DNA from: a virus
DNA: 22,635 nucleotides
Reading direction: 5' to 3' (one strand)
IMG/VR virus record: IMGVR_UViG_3300025704_000120
Coordinates: 1-22,635 of that record
Part shown: positions 6,410 to 13,445 of the stretch, one piece after another
Layout of the letters: each line of letters starts with the position of its first letter
Numbering within the stretch: the stretch's first letter is position 1
The notes under the pieces: generated by a model
Told to the model about the DNA's origin: nothing
The model's input: the letters and a program-made list of their open reading frames with translations, nothing else
The model's database searches: none
Program-made: the position numbers and the translations under genes

Positions 6410-6969
6410 GCTGCAATCTCCTTAAACCAATTTGGTGTTTCACGTTTAGACCAAGACATTTTAAATCTTGCTTGCTTAGTTTGATAGAATGCCCGATATG
6501 CCTCAACCGGATCGTTGAGAGCAATGCATTCTGGATTAGACGCCATAGCCAATTTAAATGGTGTACGTCCAATATCTGGTATTTTAGTAGGAGGTTTTAC
6601 TAAAATATCTTTTAGCTTTGTTATACTGAGATGTTGTTTATTATAGCGATATTCAAATTCTTCGCCAAGCGCAATAAAGTGCTCATAATGCCAATTGTAA
6701 TTATCTTTGGATTCTGCTGTCCATACTGTGCATGGATGATGATAATGAACTGCTTTATATAGCACATTATCCATATTATTGTTGGGGTGAAGGTAATGCC
6801 AAACCATGCGTTTGCCGGATTTTGATGGCCGTTTTTCAGCGTGACCATCTAGCATACGGTGCACGGTCGAAAGCATTTGTGCTGATTCTAAAATCATTTT
6901 AACAACATGCTTATCACATTGTTGTTGAGCAGCCTCAATTGGGCATTCAGATAATACAAATAAATTCAT
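6406..6969 (-). CDS. conserved phage protein (CDKHVVKM family), function unknown
   Basis: The 187-residue protein begins MNLFVLSECPIEAAQQQCDKHVVKM and contains many conserved-looking histidines and aromatics: TVHRMLDGH, MVWHYLHPNNNMDNVLYKAVHYHHPCTVW, and a C-terminal SWSKRETPNWF. I recall this pattern as a protein widely conserved in phages and giant viruses, usually annotated hypothetical. The Cys18-Asp-Lys-His21 cluster and the later HxxHP region could bind metal. Resemblance to T4 endonuclease V is limited to a C-terminal 'RxxPxW' flavour and is not convincing, since the DenV Thr2 nucleophile is absent. It is directly behind the promoter at 6994-7022, with GGAGA about nine bases before the ATG. 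Confidence 0.75.
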   Translation of the reverse strand: MNLFVLSECPIEAAQQQCDKHVVKMILESAQMLSTVHRMLDGHAEKRPSKSGKRMVWHYLHPNNNMDNVLYKAVHYHHPCTVWTAESKDNYNWHYEHFIALGEEFEYRYNKQHLSITKLKDILVKPPTKIPDIGRTPFKLAMASNPECIALNDPVEAYRAFYQTKQARFKMSWSKRETPNWFKEIAA

Positions 6970-6993
6970 AATAATATCTCCAAGTTATATACT

Positions 6994-7022
6994 ATATTAC
7001 CACATTTAAAGTGGATTGTAAA
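6994..7022 (-). promoter_or_regulatory. sigma70-like promoter upstream of the CDKHVVKM-family gene
   Basis: The minus strand reads TTTACA (7017-7022), a 17-base spacer, then TAATAT (6994-6999). The decamer TAGTATATAA at 6985-6994 overlaps the end of the -10 box and recurs at the promoters at 8850 and 13069. The spacer contains a small inverted repeat CCAC/GTGG. The promoter fills the gap between the genes at 7027-7269 and 6406-6969. Confidence 0.65.
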
Positions 7023-7026
7023 TAGC

Positions 7027-7269
7027 TTATTTCTTTTTTGCGATATTTTTTGTTTTTGTTTTAACCACAATTTTTTCTTTTTTTTGTAATTTTATTCTCA
7101 TATTAAAATGGTTAGCGCATGCAAATTCGGTTTGTTTATCGGTCCAATTAAATTTTTTTGATATTCGAGATAACATTTTAATCCGAGTATCTGCAGCGCC
7201 ATCCCACTTAGAAATAGCTTCCCAAAGAATTTTATCTATTTCTATCCAATTCATGTAATCTATAGCCAT
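7027..7269 (-). CDS. hypothetical protein, 80 residues, lysine-rich tail
   Basis: The protein starts MAIDYMNWIEIDKILWEAISKWDGAADTR and is helical and acidic to neutral in the first half. It ends in a basic tail (KKEKIVVKTKTKNIAKKK). The central WTDKQTEFACANHFNM segment has single Cys and His residues but no metal-binding spacing. No family is recognised. It lies between the terminator-proximal 57-residue gene and the promoter for the next unit, with a 20-base gap upstream lacking a strong Shine-Dalgarno sequence. The GATTATGG start context is weak. Coding is supported by the tight fit between neighbours. Confidence 0.6.
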   Translation of the reverse strand: MAIDYMNWIEIDKILWEAISKWDGAADTRIKMLSRISKKFNWTDKQTEFACANHFNMRIKLQKKEKIVVKTKTKNIAKKK

Positions 7270-7289
7270 AATCTAATATTTTATACTTT

Positions 7290-7463
7290 CTAATGCGTTG
7301 TCACTAATTCGGTTTTCTTTGATGATATATAGGATTCAATATATTGTTTTTTCACTATGACCTTTTTAGCTAGGTCTTGCTTTCCTTCTTTTCTGAGTTC
7401 GTTTGCAAAAATTTCGAGTTGAGCTGAATCTTCTTGTAATCTTTTCAGTTGTTGCTCTAGCAT
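7290..7463 (-). CDS. small coiled-coil-like protein, 57 residues
   Basis: The frame opens farther upstream at 7505, but that would place the start inside the terminator hairpin. The ATG at 7463 has an excellent AAGGAAG Shine-Dalgarno sequence four bases upstream. The product MLEQQLKRLQEDSAQLEIFANELRK and onward is a charged helix with leucine spacing suited to a coiled coil, ending KKTELVTTH. It contains no cysteine and no membrane segment. It follows the rho-independent terminator, so it needs read-through or a promoter not recognised here. Function is unknown. Confidence 0.65.
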   Translation of the reverse strand: MLEQQLKRLQEDSAQLEIFANELRKEGKQDLAKKVIVKKQYIESYISSKKTELVTTH

Positions 7464-7481
7464 CAGACTTCCTTTAAAGTG

Positions 7482-7512
7482 AAAAAACTGGCTCGTGCAA
7501 AGCACGGCCAGT
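7482..7512 (-). terminator. rho-independent terminator
   Basis: On the minus strand a GC-rich hairpin (ACTGGC-CGTGC, loop TTT, GCACG-A-GCCAGT; one bulged A) is followed directly by six T residues (7482-7487). The 11 bp stem with a run of U is the clearest terminator in the window. It lies 40 bases after the DUF6433-like gene (7553-7969) and would end the RNase H transcript. Confidence 0.88.
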
Positions 7513-7552
7513 TCAGTATTAATTAGTTGTTAATGTGAATAACATATGCATT

Positions 7553-7969
7553 TTATGAATCAGACAATAACCCTGGGAAGGCCTCCATTACTGTGTTGCG
7601 GGTAATACCTTTAATAGCTTTTTTTTGAATCATGTTTAATACAATCTCTGCATCTGCTGGGTGGATAGATTCCAATAATTGCACATATAGCTTTTCGCGT
7701 TTAGCTTTAAGCATGCTGTCGCCAGGACCGCCTTTTACAAAATATCGGAATTTACTATTTTGTCTGCTCAGAGACGATGGAATAGAGTCAATTTTATTTG
7801 CTTCATATGGCGGTATGCCAGATGGAATATTCCAAACAATATTTGAATCGTAAGATCCACGTAAAATATCTTTCAACGCCCACGATTCATGATTTTGTAA
7901 AATTTGAATCGTGTCGGCCTTTTTCTTTTCACGGGCCGCCGCGTGAATAATTTCATGAACTAATAGCAT
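7553..7969 (-). CDS. DUF6433-like conserved T4-phage protein
   Basis: The 138-residue protein has the layout that I recall for the DUF6433 family of T4-like phages. MLLVHEIIHAA begins a helical N-terminus, ALKDILRGSYDSNIVWNIPSGIPPYEAN gives the central RGxYDxxIxxxxPxGxPPY pattern, FRYFVKGG and KREKLYVQLLESIHPADAEIVLNMIQKK follow, and the end is VMEAFPGLLSDS. Function is unknown; the family commonly sits near RNase H and replication or transcription genes in these phages. The ATG is three bases after the rnh stop, so it shares that transcript, which ends at the terminator at 7482-7512. No catalytic residues are apparent. Confidence 0.75.
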   Translation of the reverse strand: MLLVHEIIHAAAREKKKADTIQILQNHESWALKDILRGSYDSNIVWNIPSGIPPYEANKIDSIPSSLSRQNSKFRYFVKGGPGDSMLKAKREKLYVQLLESIHPADAEIVLNMIQKKAIKGITRNTVMEAFPGLLSDS

Positions 7970-7972
7970 TTA

Positions 7973-8824
7973 TTATATAAACTCCTGTACACTTTCTAAT
8001 AACAATTTACATCGCTTCTGAATCAAATATGGGAAAACCTTTCCCCTATTACTTGAAGGGTTTTGGCTTTCATAATTATTTATAATTTCTTTAACGACAG
8101 AAATGGGCGTTTCAGTCAAATCTATAAGTTTTTTATTTCGCATGTAGTTTCTATATGCATCTGCACCCATCGCTGCTTCCAGATTATCTGCAGCAAGCCA
8201 AGTCTCAATTTTCTTTTTAGTTAGCGGGGTTTGCCTACGGCCTTCAACAAATACATTATCATCAGATAATACATTAGGGATGCCATCACTAGCGTCACCC
8301 TTAAAAATATGTTGAGCAAAATACAACCGCGGATTATCTTCTTTTACAAACTTTTTAGTCATTGGAGAATACTGACGAATATTCTCATATTTGTGCAATT
8401 GAATAAAATCTTTATCAGCAGAAATAATCATTACTGGCTCATGCTGACCAAACTCTTGTGTTCCTAAAGCAATATGAGCAATAGCGTCATCGGCTTCACA
8501 GCCTTCTTGATGAATTACTTTATATGGAAAATGATCACGAATTTCATCACGAATTAAATTAATAATCCGAAACGCTTCATTCCAATCAATTGTAGATTCT
8601 TCACGCGCATTTTTGCGTTTGAATTTATATTGTGGAAATGCATCTTTACGCCAATTACCTTTACCATCCGCCACAATAACAATTTCGCCATATTCTTTAC
8701 CGAATTTTTGACGATACATTCTTATTGAATTAAGAATCATATGGCGAATAAGATTTTCATCTAAAGCTAACCGTTGCACAATAACATTACCAATAGCAAC
8801 ACCATTGAAATCAATTAAAATCAT
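7973..8824 (-). CDS. rnh: T4-type RNase H (5'-3' exonuclease / flap endonuclease family)
   Basis: The 283-residue protein belongs to the T4 RNase H / FEN-1-like family. Metal-binding acids are visible in ILIDFNGVAIGN (Asp5), VIVADGKGNWRK (Asp53), EGCEADDAIAHIA (Glu110, Asp112, Asp113), IISADKDF (Asp137, Asp139) and GDASDGIPNV (Asp177, Asp180), the last being part of the helix-hairpin-helix DNA-binding loop. T4 RNase H removes RNA primers from lagging-strand fragments. It has its own promoter at 8850-8878, and AGGGAG lies upstream of the ATG. A TATAAATA octamer at 8077-8084 falls within its 3' part. Confidence 0.92.
   Translation of the reverse strand: MILIDFNGVAIGNVIVQRLALDENLIRHMILNSIRMYRQKFGKEYGEIVIVADGKGNWRKDAFPQYKFKRKNAREESTIDWNEAFRIINLIRDEIRDHFPYKVIHQEGCEADDAIAHIALGTQEFGQHEPVMIISADKDFIQLHKYENIRQYSPMTKKFVKEDNPRLYFAQHIFKGDASDGIPNVLSDDNVFVEGRRQTPLTKKKIETWLAADNLEAAMGADAYRNYMRNKKLIDLTETPISVVKEIINNYESQNPSSNRGKVFPYLIQKRCKLLLESVQEFI
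8077..8084 (-). promoter_or_regulatory. possible T4-type late promoter inside rnh
   Basis: A minus-strand TATAAATA lies within the last quarter of rnh, about 110 bases upstream of the DUF6433-like gene. In DNA this AT-rich a match inside a gene can arise by chance, and here the bases encode Ile-Asn-Asn-Tyr, so only low weight is given. Confidence 0.2.
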
Positions 8825-8849
8825 TATATACTCCCTATCGTTATATACT

Positions 8850-8878
8850 ATTTTACACTATATTGATCGATAAGTAAA
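8850..8878 (-). promoter_or_regulatory. sigma70-like promoter upstream of rnh
   Basis: The minus strand reads TTTACT (8873-8878), a 17-base spacer, then TAAAAT (8850-8855), with the shared decamer TAGTATATAA at 8841-8850 following. The gap between the thermonuclease and rnh genes (8825-8891) is largely this promoter plus the rnh ribosome-binding site. Confidence 0.65.
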
Positions 8879-8891
8879 CCCCCTAAAGGAT

Positions 8892-9350
8892 TTATTTCAT
8901 TTTTGCAGCAGCTTCTTGAACTTCGGCTACATCTATAATATTTTCACTTAATAAAATTTCTCTATTTCCAAGGTGATCGCGCTCAATATCAGCTTTATTT
9001 TGCCCAAAGTATTTTACTGCATGATGTTCATCAATTAAAATAGCTGCAGCCGTTGTATCACCAATAATAAAGTCACCAAGGATTCTCCCAAATTTGCCTT
9101 TCATATCTTCGCCATCTTTTGCGGCAAACGTTTTAAGGATACATTCTTTTTCAAGTAATTGTTTTAACCGATTTTTTGCGGCTATACCAAAAATTTTTTC
9201 AACTTTATCACTGGTTCGGGATTCCGGAGTGTCAATTCCCATAACACGGACGCGTTCGTTTTTTAACCAGATTCCGAATCCAAGATCAATATCAACGTCT
9301 ACGGTATCTCCATCAACAACCTTTACTAGGTTTGCTTTATATTCATACAT
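8892..9350 (-). CDS. thermonuclease (staphylococcal nuclease-like)
   Basis: The 152-residue protein is a single SNase-like domain. KVVDGDTVDVDIDLGFG (about 10-26) supplies the calcium-binding aspartates, and ERVRVMGIDTPE (32-43) holds the catalytic Arg35, Asp40 and Glu43 at the same positions as in staphylococcal nuclease. GKFGRIL holds the second arginine (Arg89). No signal peptide is present, so it acts in the host cytoplasm or is packaged rather than secreted. It starts three bases after the GIY-YIG nuclease stop, with AAGGA upstream. A role in host DNA breakdown is plausible. The C-terminus ends in an alanine-rich helix (VQEAAAKMK). Confidence 0.92.
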   Translation of the reverse strand: MYEYKANLVKVVDGDTVDVDIDLGFGIWLKNERVRVMGIDTPESRTSDKVEKIFGIAAKNRLKQLLEKECILKTFAAKDGEDMKGKFGRILGDFIIGDTTAAAILIDEHHAVKYFGQNKADIERDHLGNREILLSENIIDVAEVQEAAAKMK

Positions 9351-9353
9351 TTT

Positions 9354-9779
9354 TTAATCCTTTTTTTCTTTTAATACATGTTTGCGATGGATTTTGCCAC
9401 CCACAAAGGCATTATAGTATTCATCGGGCTTTAATAACACATCCCGCACCATTTGTTCTCTCATTTCATAATACGAGCATTCACCCTTTGATATACATAA
9501 TCGCAGTATTTCTCGTTTAAATCTATCTCTTCCCGAATTTTCAACAAGCAATTTAACTTCTTCACTTGAACCATAATAGTTTTGCCAATCAGATTGTGTT
9601 ACTTTAACACGCTTTCTTTTATATCCTTTTAATGGCGCCAATCTTCGAGTAGACCATAGATTTTTTTTACCAACATATTTTTTATTATTTGTTAAATCAG
9701 TAATTAAATATACAAACCCGACGAAAGGCTTTATTTCCTCTTCCGTCGGGTTATATTCAATATCATTATAAAACCACAT
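9354..9779 (-). CDS. GIY-YIG-type endonuclease
   Basis: The 141-residue protein shows a diverged GIY-YIG core. GFVYLITDLTNNKKYVGKKNL (21-41) replaces GIY and YIG with FVY (Tyr24) and YVG (Tyr35), SYYEMREQM (about 102-110) contains the metal-binding glutamate (Glu105), and YYNAF (121-125) supplies the terminal asparagine. T4-like phages carry related free-standing proteins, some of them Seg-type homing endonucleases. Here no DNA-binding minor domain follows, so it may be a small repair or degradation nuclease. A T4 late promoter lies 31 bases upstream of the ATG, and AAAGGA is the ribosome-binding site. The thermonuclease follows three bases later. Confidence 0.72.
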   Translation of the reverse strand: MWFYNDIEYNPTEEEIKPFVGFVYLITDLTNNKKYVGKKNLWSTRRLAPLKGYKRKRVKVTQSDWQNYYGSSEEVKLLVENSGRDRFKREILRLCISKGECSYYEMREQMVRDVLLKPDEYYNAFVGGKIHRKHVLKEKKD

Positions 9780-9810
9780 GTATTATCCTTTATTCGCATC
9801 GCGATAAATT

Positions 9811-9818
9811 TATTTATA
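9811..9818 (-). promoter_or_regulatory. T4-type late promoter (TATAAATA)
   Basis: An exact minus-strand TATAAATA sits in the 53-base gap between the zinc-ribbon gene and the GIY-YIG nuclease, the right distance upstream of the ATG at 9779. It would drive both nuclease genes late, separate from the nrd transcript. Confidence 0.55.
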
Positions 9819-9832
9819 ATACATGTTAAGAG

Positions 9833-9985
9833 TTAATCTTCGGAGTCGTTTAGTTCATCAATCATTTCTGCTCGTATTTCGGTTCCACACATCGGGCAAT
9901 GGTATGGATCATCATCGATATCGGTTGATATTACTACTTGTGTTTCAGTTTCACAAACATCACAGTCTAAATAAAAATATTTCAT
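9833..9985 (-). CDS. small zinc-ribbon-like protein, 50 residues
   Basis: A short frame starts one base after the nrdA stop (TAA-T-ATG), using GAGG inside the end of nrdA as its Shine-Dalgarno sequence, so it is probably translationally coupled. The product begins MKYFYLDCDVCETETQ and has CPMCGTEIRAEM near residue 30. The Cys8-x2-Cys11 and Cys30-x2-Cys33 pairs would hold one zinc ion in a ribbon. The linker and C-terminus are very acidic (STDIDDD, IDELNDSED). It resembles small phage zinc ribbons of unknown role. A structural or regulatory link to NrdA is suggested only by the coupling. Confidence 0.78.
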   Translation of the reverse strand: MKYFYLDCDVCETETQVVISTDIDDDPYHCPMCGTEIRAEMIDELNDSED

Positions 9986-9986
9986 A

Positions 9987-11684
9987 TTAGGCCTCACATG
10001 CTGCGCATTCAGTTGATATTACTCTTTTGCGGGTCAAAGATTGTGCTGCAGACATAGAAAAACTATAATATAAACTCTTAATACCCAATTCATGAGCATA
10101 CAAATATAGCTGATTAATTTCCTTTACAGTCATATCTGGATCAAGCATTAGATTCAAGCTTTGACTTTGATCAATATATTCTTGACGGATTGCCGCTTGA
10201 TCAATAATAGTATTTGGACTAATTTCAGAAAATGTTTTAAATACTGCTTTTTCATCATCAGTTAAAATATCGAGATGCTGAACAGATCCATCTGCATTAC
10301 GGATTGCTTCCCATACTTCGGGTTTATCTTCATCTTTTTCTTGCAATAATTTTTCAAGATATGGATTCTTAATTGTTACTTTCATTTTAGCCAAATCTTT
10401 AACATAGCAATTACTAAATTCTGGCTCTATAGATTGAGATACTTGACCCAAAATAAAACTTGATGATTTAGTTGGAGCAACAGCCATTGTAGTAGTATTG
10501 CGCATACCATAGCCTTCAAGAAGTGGTGGTTCGCCTAAAACAATAGCCAATTCTTTTGAAGCTTCATAACTTCTTGTTCGCAATGTTTTTGCAATTTCAA
10601 GATTTAATTTGGCCGCGGCTGTGCCCTCAAAAGCAATCATATTAGACTGTAAATATGAATGCCAGCCAAGAATACCAGCGCCTAGCGCCCGGTGATTTTT
10701 TGCAAATTCCCTCGCACGAAGCAAATATGTCTGGCCTTCGGTCTTGCGAATAAATTCCTCACAGACAGTATCAAGGAACATAGTTAATGTTTCAATAGCA
10801 TCTGTTTCTTTAATCTCATCCCAATGTAAAAGATTAAGTGATGATAATACACAAGTAAACGTTTCTTCATGTGAAGATGGCAAGGCAATTTCAGCACACA
10901 TATTAGAAGCATATACGCGCAGATCTTTATCTTTATAAACTTGGGGCCGGCCATCATTTACATTATCGCTAAATAAAATATATGGGAAGCCAATTTCAGC
11001 TCGACGCTGCAAAACTTTTGCCCATAATCTGCGCTTTTCTGCATCACCGGCTTTCATTTCGCGAATAAACGCATCACTTACCGTAATACCTGTTGTAAGC
11101 CCTTGGATAGGATTACCTTCTGTACCAATGTCCAGAAACTCGTCAGCATCTGGGTGTTCAATGTCTTGGTATGCCGCAAAGAAACCACGGCGAACTGAAC
11201 CTTGCGATACAACTGATGCCAAAGTATCATACATCTGCATAAAGTGTACCGAACCCGAGGATTCTCCCGAATCACGAATTGGAGCACCGCGATGACGAAC
11301 GGCGCCAAAGTAACCCGACGTACCACCGCCGTTTTTCATTAGCATACCGTTTTCAGCATGACCAAATAAAATAGCTTCCATATTATCGTCAATATAAGAA
11401 CCAAAACAAGAAACTGGTAAGCCCCGGTTTTTGCCATAATTTGCCCATACTGGCGATGCTAATGAATAATAGCCGCGGCTCATATAATCATAAAACTTAT
11501 CAGCAAAACCATCAAATTTTGATTGGTCTGATTTAGTCTTTGCCATATCTTTTAAATACCATTCTGCTTTATCCGCAATATTGCGAATACGGCTTTCTGG
11601 CTTTTCTTTTCCTTCTAAATAGCCACGTGACAAAAATGTTCGGGAATCTTCGTTTAACCAATAAAACTTTTTATATTTTTTCAT
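9987..11684 (-). CDS. nrdA: class I ribonucleoside-diphosphate reductase alpha subunit, no ATP-cone
   Basis: The 565-residue protein has the key catalytic residues of class I reductase. Cys93 (VSCFGSY) and Cys278 (TFTCVLSSLN) form the redox pair, NMCAEIALP (261-269) holds Asn261, the radical Cys263 and Glu265, and Tyr539-Tyr540 are the radical-transfer pair. A C-terminal Cys560-x2-Cys563 shuttles electrons. PTKSSSFILGQ is the phosphate-binding loop. The protein starts directly at the catalytic-domain leader, so the N-terminal ATP-cone of E. coli-type NrdA is absent, and it is much shorter than that enzyme. It converts ribonucleoside diphosphates to deoxy forms for phage DNA synthesis, with NrdB encoded 11 bases upstream. 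Start at 11684 has AGGAAA about nine bases before it. Confidence 0.95.
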   Translation of the reverse strand: MKKYKKFYWLNEDSRTFLSRGYLEGKEKPESRIRNIADKAEWYLKDMAKTKSDQSKFDGFADKFYDYMSRGYYSLASPVWANYGKNRGLPVSCFGSYIDDNMEAILFGHAENGMLMKNGGGTSGYFGAVRHRGAPIRDSGESSGSVHFMQMYDTLASVVSQGSVRRGFFAAYQDIEHPDADEFLDIGTEGNPIQGLTTGITVSDAFIREMKAGDAEKRRLWAKVLQRRAEIGFPYILFSDNVNDGRPQVYKDKDLRVYASNMCAEIALPSSHEETFTCVLSSLNLLHWDEIKETDAIETLTMFLDTVCEEFIRKTEGQTYLLRAREFAKNHRALGAGILGWHSYLQSNMIAFEGTAAAKLNLEIAKTLRTRSYEASKELAIVLGEPPLLEGYGMRNTTTMAVAPTKSSSFILGQVSQSIEPEFSNCYVKDLAKMKVTIKNPYLEKLLQEKDEDKPEVWEAIRNADGSVQHLDILTDDEKAVFKTFSEISPNTIIDQAAIRQEYIDQSQSLNLMLDPDMTVKEINQLYLYAHELGIKSLYYSFSMSAAQSLTRKRVISTECAACEA

Positions 11685-11695
11685 TCTATAATTTC

Positions 11696-12979
11696 CTAAA
11701 ATAAATCATCGCAAGTAAACGCTTTTGTTTTCTTTGAATACGCGGTACTGCGCTTAACAAAAAAGTCTACATTTTTTGTACTCAAAATTTCTTCCATAAA
11801 CCAGTCAGTAGTTTTGACTGCATCCATATCTACATCATATAATGGCTTCATATCAATTGCTTGGAGCGATTGATTAAACCGATATTTTAAAAATTCTTTT
11901 ACTGTTTCTTTTGGCAAGAAATCTAAATCATATTCGCCATAAATCCAATCAACAATTGCAGATTCTGCTTTATATGCATCACGGCAAAGGCGATTAACTT
12001 CGCTAATACTATCTTTATCAAACCAATCTGGATTTTCTGCCCGAATAATATTTACCAGTTCAAACCCAAATCGAGCATGAATATCTTCTTCTTTTGAAGT
12101 AGCTTCTACTGCATTTGAAATACCCTTAAGCACATTTTTATGCTTGTTAAATGACATCATAATTAAAAACTGGCTAAACAAAGATACATTTTCAACAAAC
12201 ATTGAAAATAGAATAATTTTATGAAAATAATCTTTATTATCAACAGGAGAACCAATTGATTGTTCGAGATACGCAATACGTTTTTTCATAGCAGGCACTT
12301 CAACAAGCTTTTCAAATTCTTCGTTAAGCCCCATTATTTCAATAAGATTTGAATAAGCATCGGCATGCCGCACTTCAGATTCGCCAAAAGTCATACCTAC
12401 TGCAGACACTTCTGGTTTTGGGAATCGATCACCGATTTTAGACCAAAATGTTTTAACCGCAACTTCAATTTGAGAAATGGCTAACATAGCCTTCTTAACA
12501 ATTTCAACCTCTTCGGGTTTCATATTAACTTTCATATCTTGAATATCAGATGAATAATTAAATTCAGTATGAACCCAATATGAATGACGAATAGCATCTG
12601 TGTATTCATTAAGCTGAGGATATTCATACGGCTTTAGGTTTGTTCTTTTGCGAAAAATATCTGGTTGGTTATTAAAACGAAAACGAATATATTCACGGGC
12701 TAAATCATGTAAGCCCATATCCATAATAACATTCTCTACAGTTGTATGAATATTATCAACCCCCACTTGAACATCAGCAGCATCATCCTCATTCAATAAA
12801 TTTGTTACATCATTGGCTACTTCACCTGGGAGCAACCTGCTCCGCATTCCAACAGTTTTCATAGCTTTAGAAACCGCAAGACTAATTTTATTTTCGTCGT
12901 AGCTTTCAGTAGTGCCATCACGTTTAGTAACGTAATTAACTTTTCTTAAAAATTCTTGGGGAGTTGTTTGCAGCATCAT
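11696..12979 (-). CDS. nrdB: class I ribonucleotide reductase beta subunit with N-terminal ATP-cone
   Basis: The 427-residue product is a fusion. Residues about 14-103 form an ATP-cone: VTKRDGTTESYDENKIS, then AVSKAMKTVG, a VGVDNIHTTVENVI helix and REYIRFR at the end. The ferritin-like radical subunit follows. Metal ligands align as Glu172, Glu202, His205, Glu263, Glu298 and His301, and the usual radical tyrosine is present as Tyr209 (EVRHADAY). Trp134 matches the radical-transfer tryptophan. The C-terminus TCDDLF is the NrdA-docking tail. The cone would place overall allosteric control on the beta subunit, as reported for Leeuwenhoekiella NrdB. Tandem ATGs at 12979 and 12976 follow AAGGAA. 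A promoter lies at 13069-13097. Confidence 0.93.
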   Translation of the reverse strand: MMLQTTPQEFLRKVNYVTKRDGTTESYDENKISLAVSKAMKTVGMRSRLLPGEVANDVTNLLNEDDAADVQVGVDNIHTTVENVIMDMGLHDLAREYIRFRFNNQPDIFRKRTNLKPYEYPQLNEYTDAIRHSYWVHTEFNYSSDIQDMKVNMKPEEVEIVKKAMLAISQIEVAVKTFWSKIGDRFPKPEVSAVGMTFGESEVRHADAYSNLIEIMGLNEEFEKLVEVPAMKKRIAYLEQSIGSPVDNKDYFHKIILFSMFVENVSLFSQFLIMMSFNKHKNVLKGISNAVEATSKEEDIHARFGFELVNIIRAENPDWFDKDSISEVNRLCRDAYKAESAIVDWIYGEYDLDFLPKETVKEFLKYRFNQSLQAIDMKPLYDVDMDAVKTTDWFMEEILSTKNVDFFVKRSTAYSKKTKAFTCDDLF

Positions 12980-13068
12980 GGCTATTCCTTCATTGGAGGT
13001 CTAAAAATAAGATAGCTATATTAACCCTTAAAATAAGAGCAAATGCTATATACTCAGTCGGATGATTT

Positions 13069-13097
13069 ATTATATACTATTATATATCATAAGTAAA
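13069..13097 (-). promoter_or_regulatory. sigma70-like promoter of the nrdB-nrdA unit
   Basis: The minus strand reads TTTACT (13092-13097), a 17-base spacer, then a perfect TATAAT (13069-13074). The decamer TAGTATATAA at 13070-13079 overlaps the -10 region and is shared with two other promoters. About 80 bases of untranslated leader follow before the nrdB ATG. No riboswitch or NrdR-like palindrome was recognised in it. Confidence 0.7.
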
Positions 13098-13163
13098 TCT
13101 TTAAAATTAACAATATGTAGTCTTTTAACGATTTTTTTATCAATATATGGAAAATAAATTAAT

Positions 13164-13442
13164 TTATTTTTTCTCTAGTTCTAAAATTCTATTTTCGAGT
13201 TCGTCAATTTTTTTAGTTACATGCGGATATTTTTTGCGCCAAGCATCGGTTGGTTGTTCAAACCAAGTAAACCCGTATCTATTAACTAAAAAATCTAAAA
13301 ATTGATCTAGCTTAGCATAACACCATAGGCCAACTCGGGTGTCTTTAAAATATGCTAAAAATGCAGCACCTAAGATTGCCCCCAATATACTAGTATATAT
13401 CCAAAGTGTATCGTTCATAAGATCTGATATTAAAGTTGACAT
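13164..13442 (-). CDS. single-TM membrane protein next to the spanin pair
   Basis: The 92-residue protein has one N-terminal hydrophobic segment (about residues 13-31, LWIYTSILGAILGAAFLAYF). An aromatic middle (GLWCYAKLDQFLDFLVNRYGFTWFEQP) and a charged helical C-terminus (KKIDELENRILELEKK) follow. It starts three bases after the o-spanin-like stop with GGAAG upstream, so it belongs to the same transcript. One TM plus a charged cytoplasmic tail in a lysis cassette makes a holin or antiholin-like role possible, but most characterised holins have different topologies and no family is recognised. It is the last gene before the nrd promoter. Confidence 0.65.
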   Translation of the reverse strand: MSTLISDLMNDTLWIYTSILGAILGAAFLAYFKDTRVGLWCYAKLDQFLDFLVNRYGFTWFEQPTDAWRKKYPHVTKKIDELENRILELEKK

Positions 13443-13445
13443 TTA

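Noticed and set aside
6406-6969. T4 endonuclease V (pyrimidine-dimer glycosylase) homologue
   Set aside because: Only a vague C-terminal resemblance; the Thr2 nucleophile and the order of DenV motifs are missing.
7000-7016. CCAC/GTGG inverted repeat in a promoter spacer as an operator
   Set aside because: Only four base pairs per arm and not found at the other promoters; too weak to call.
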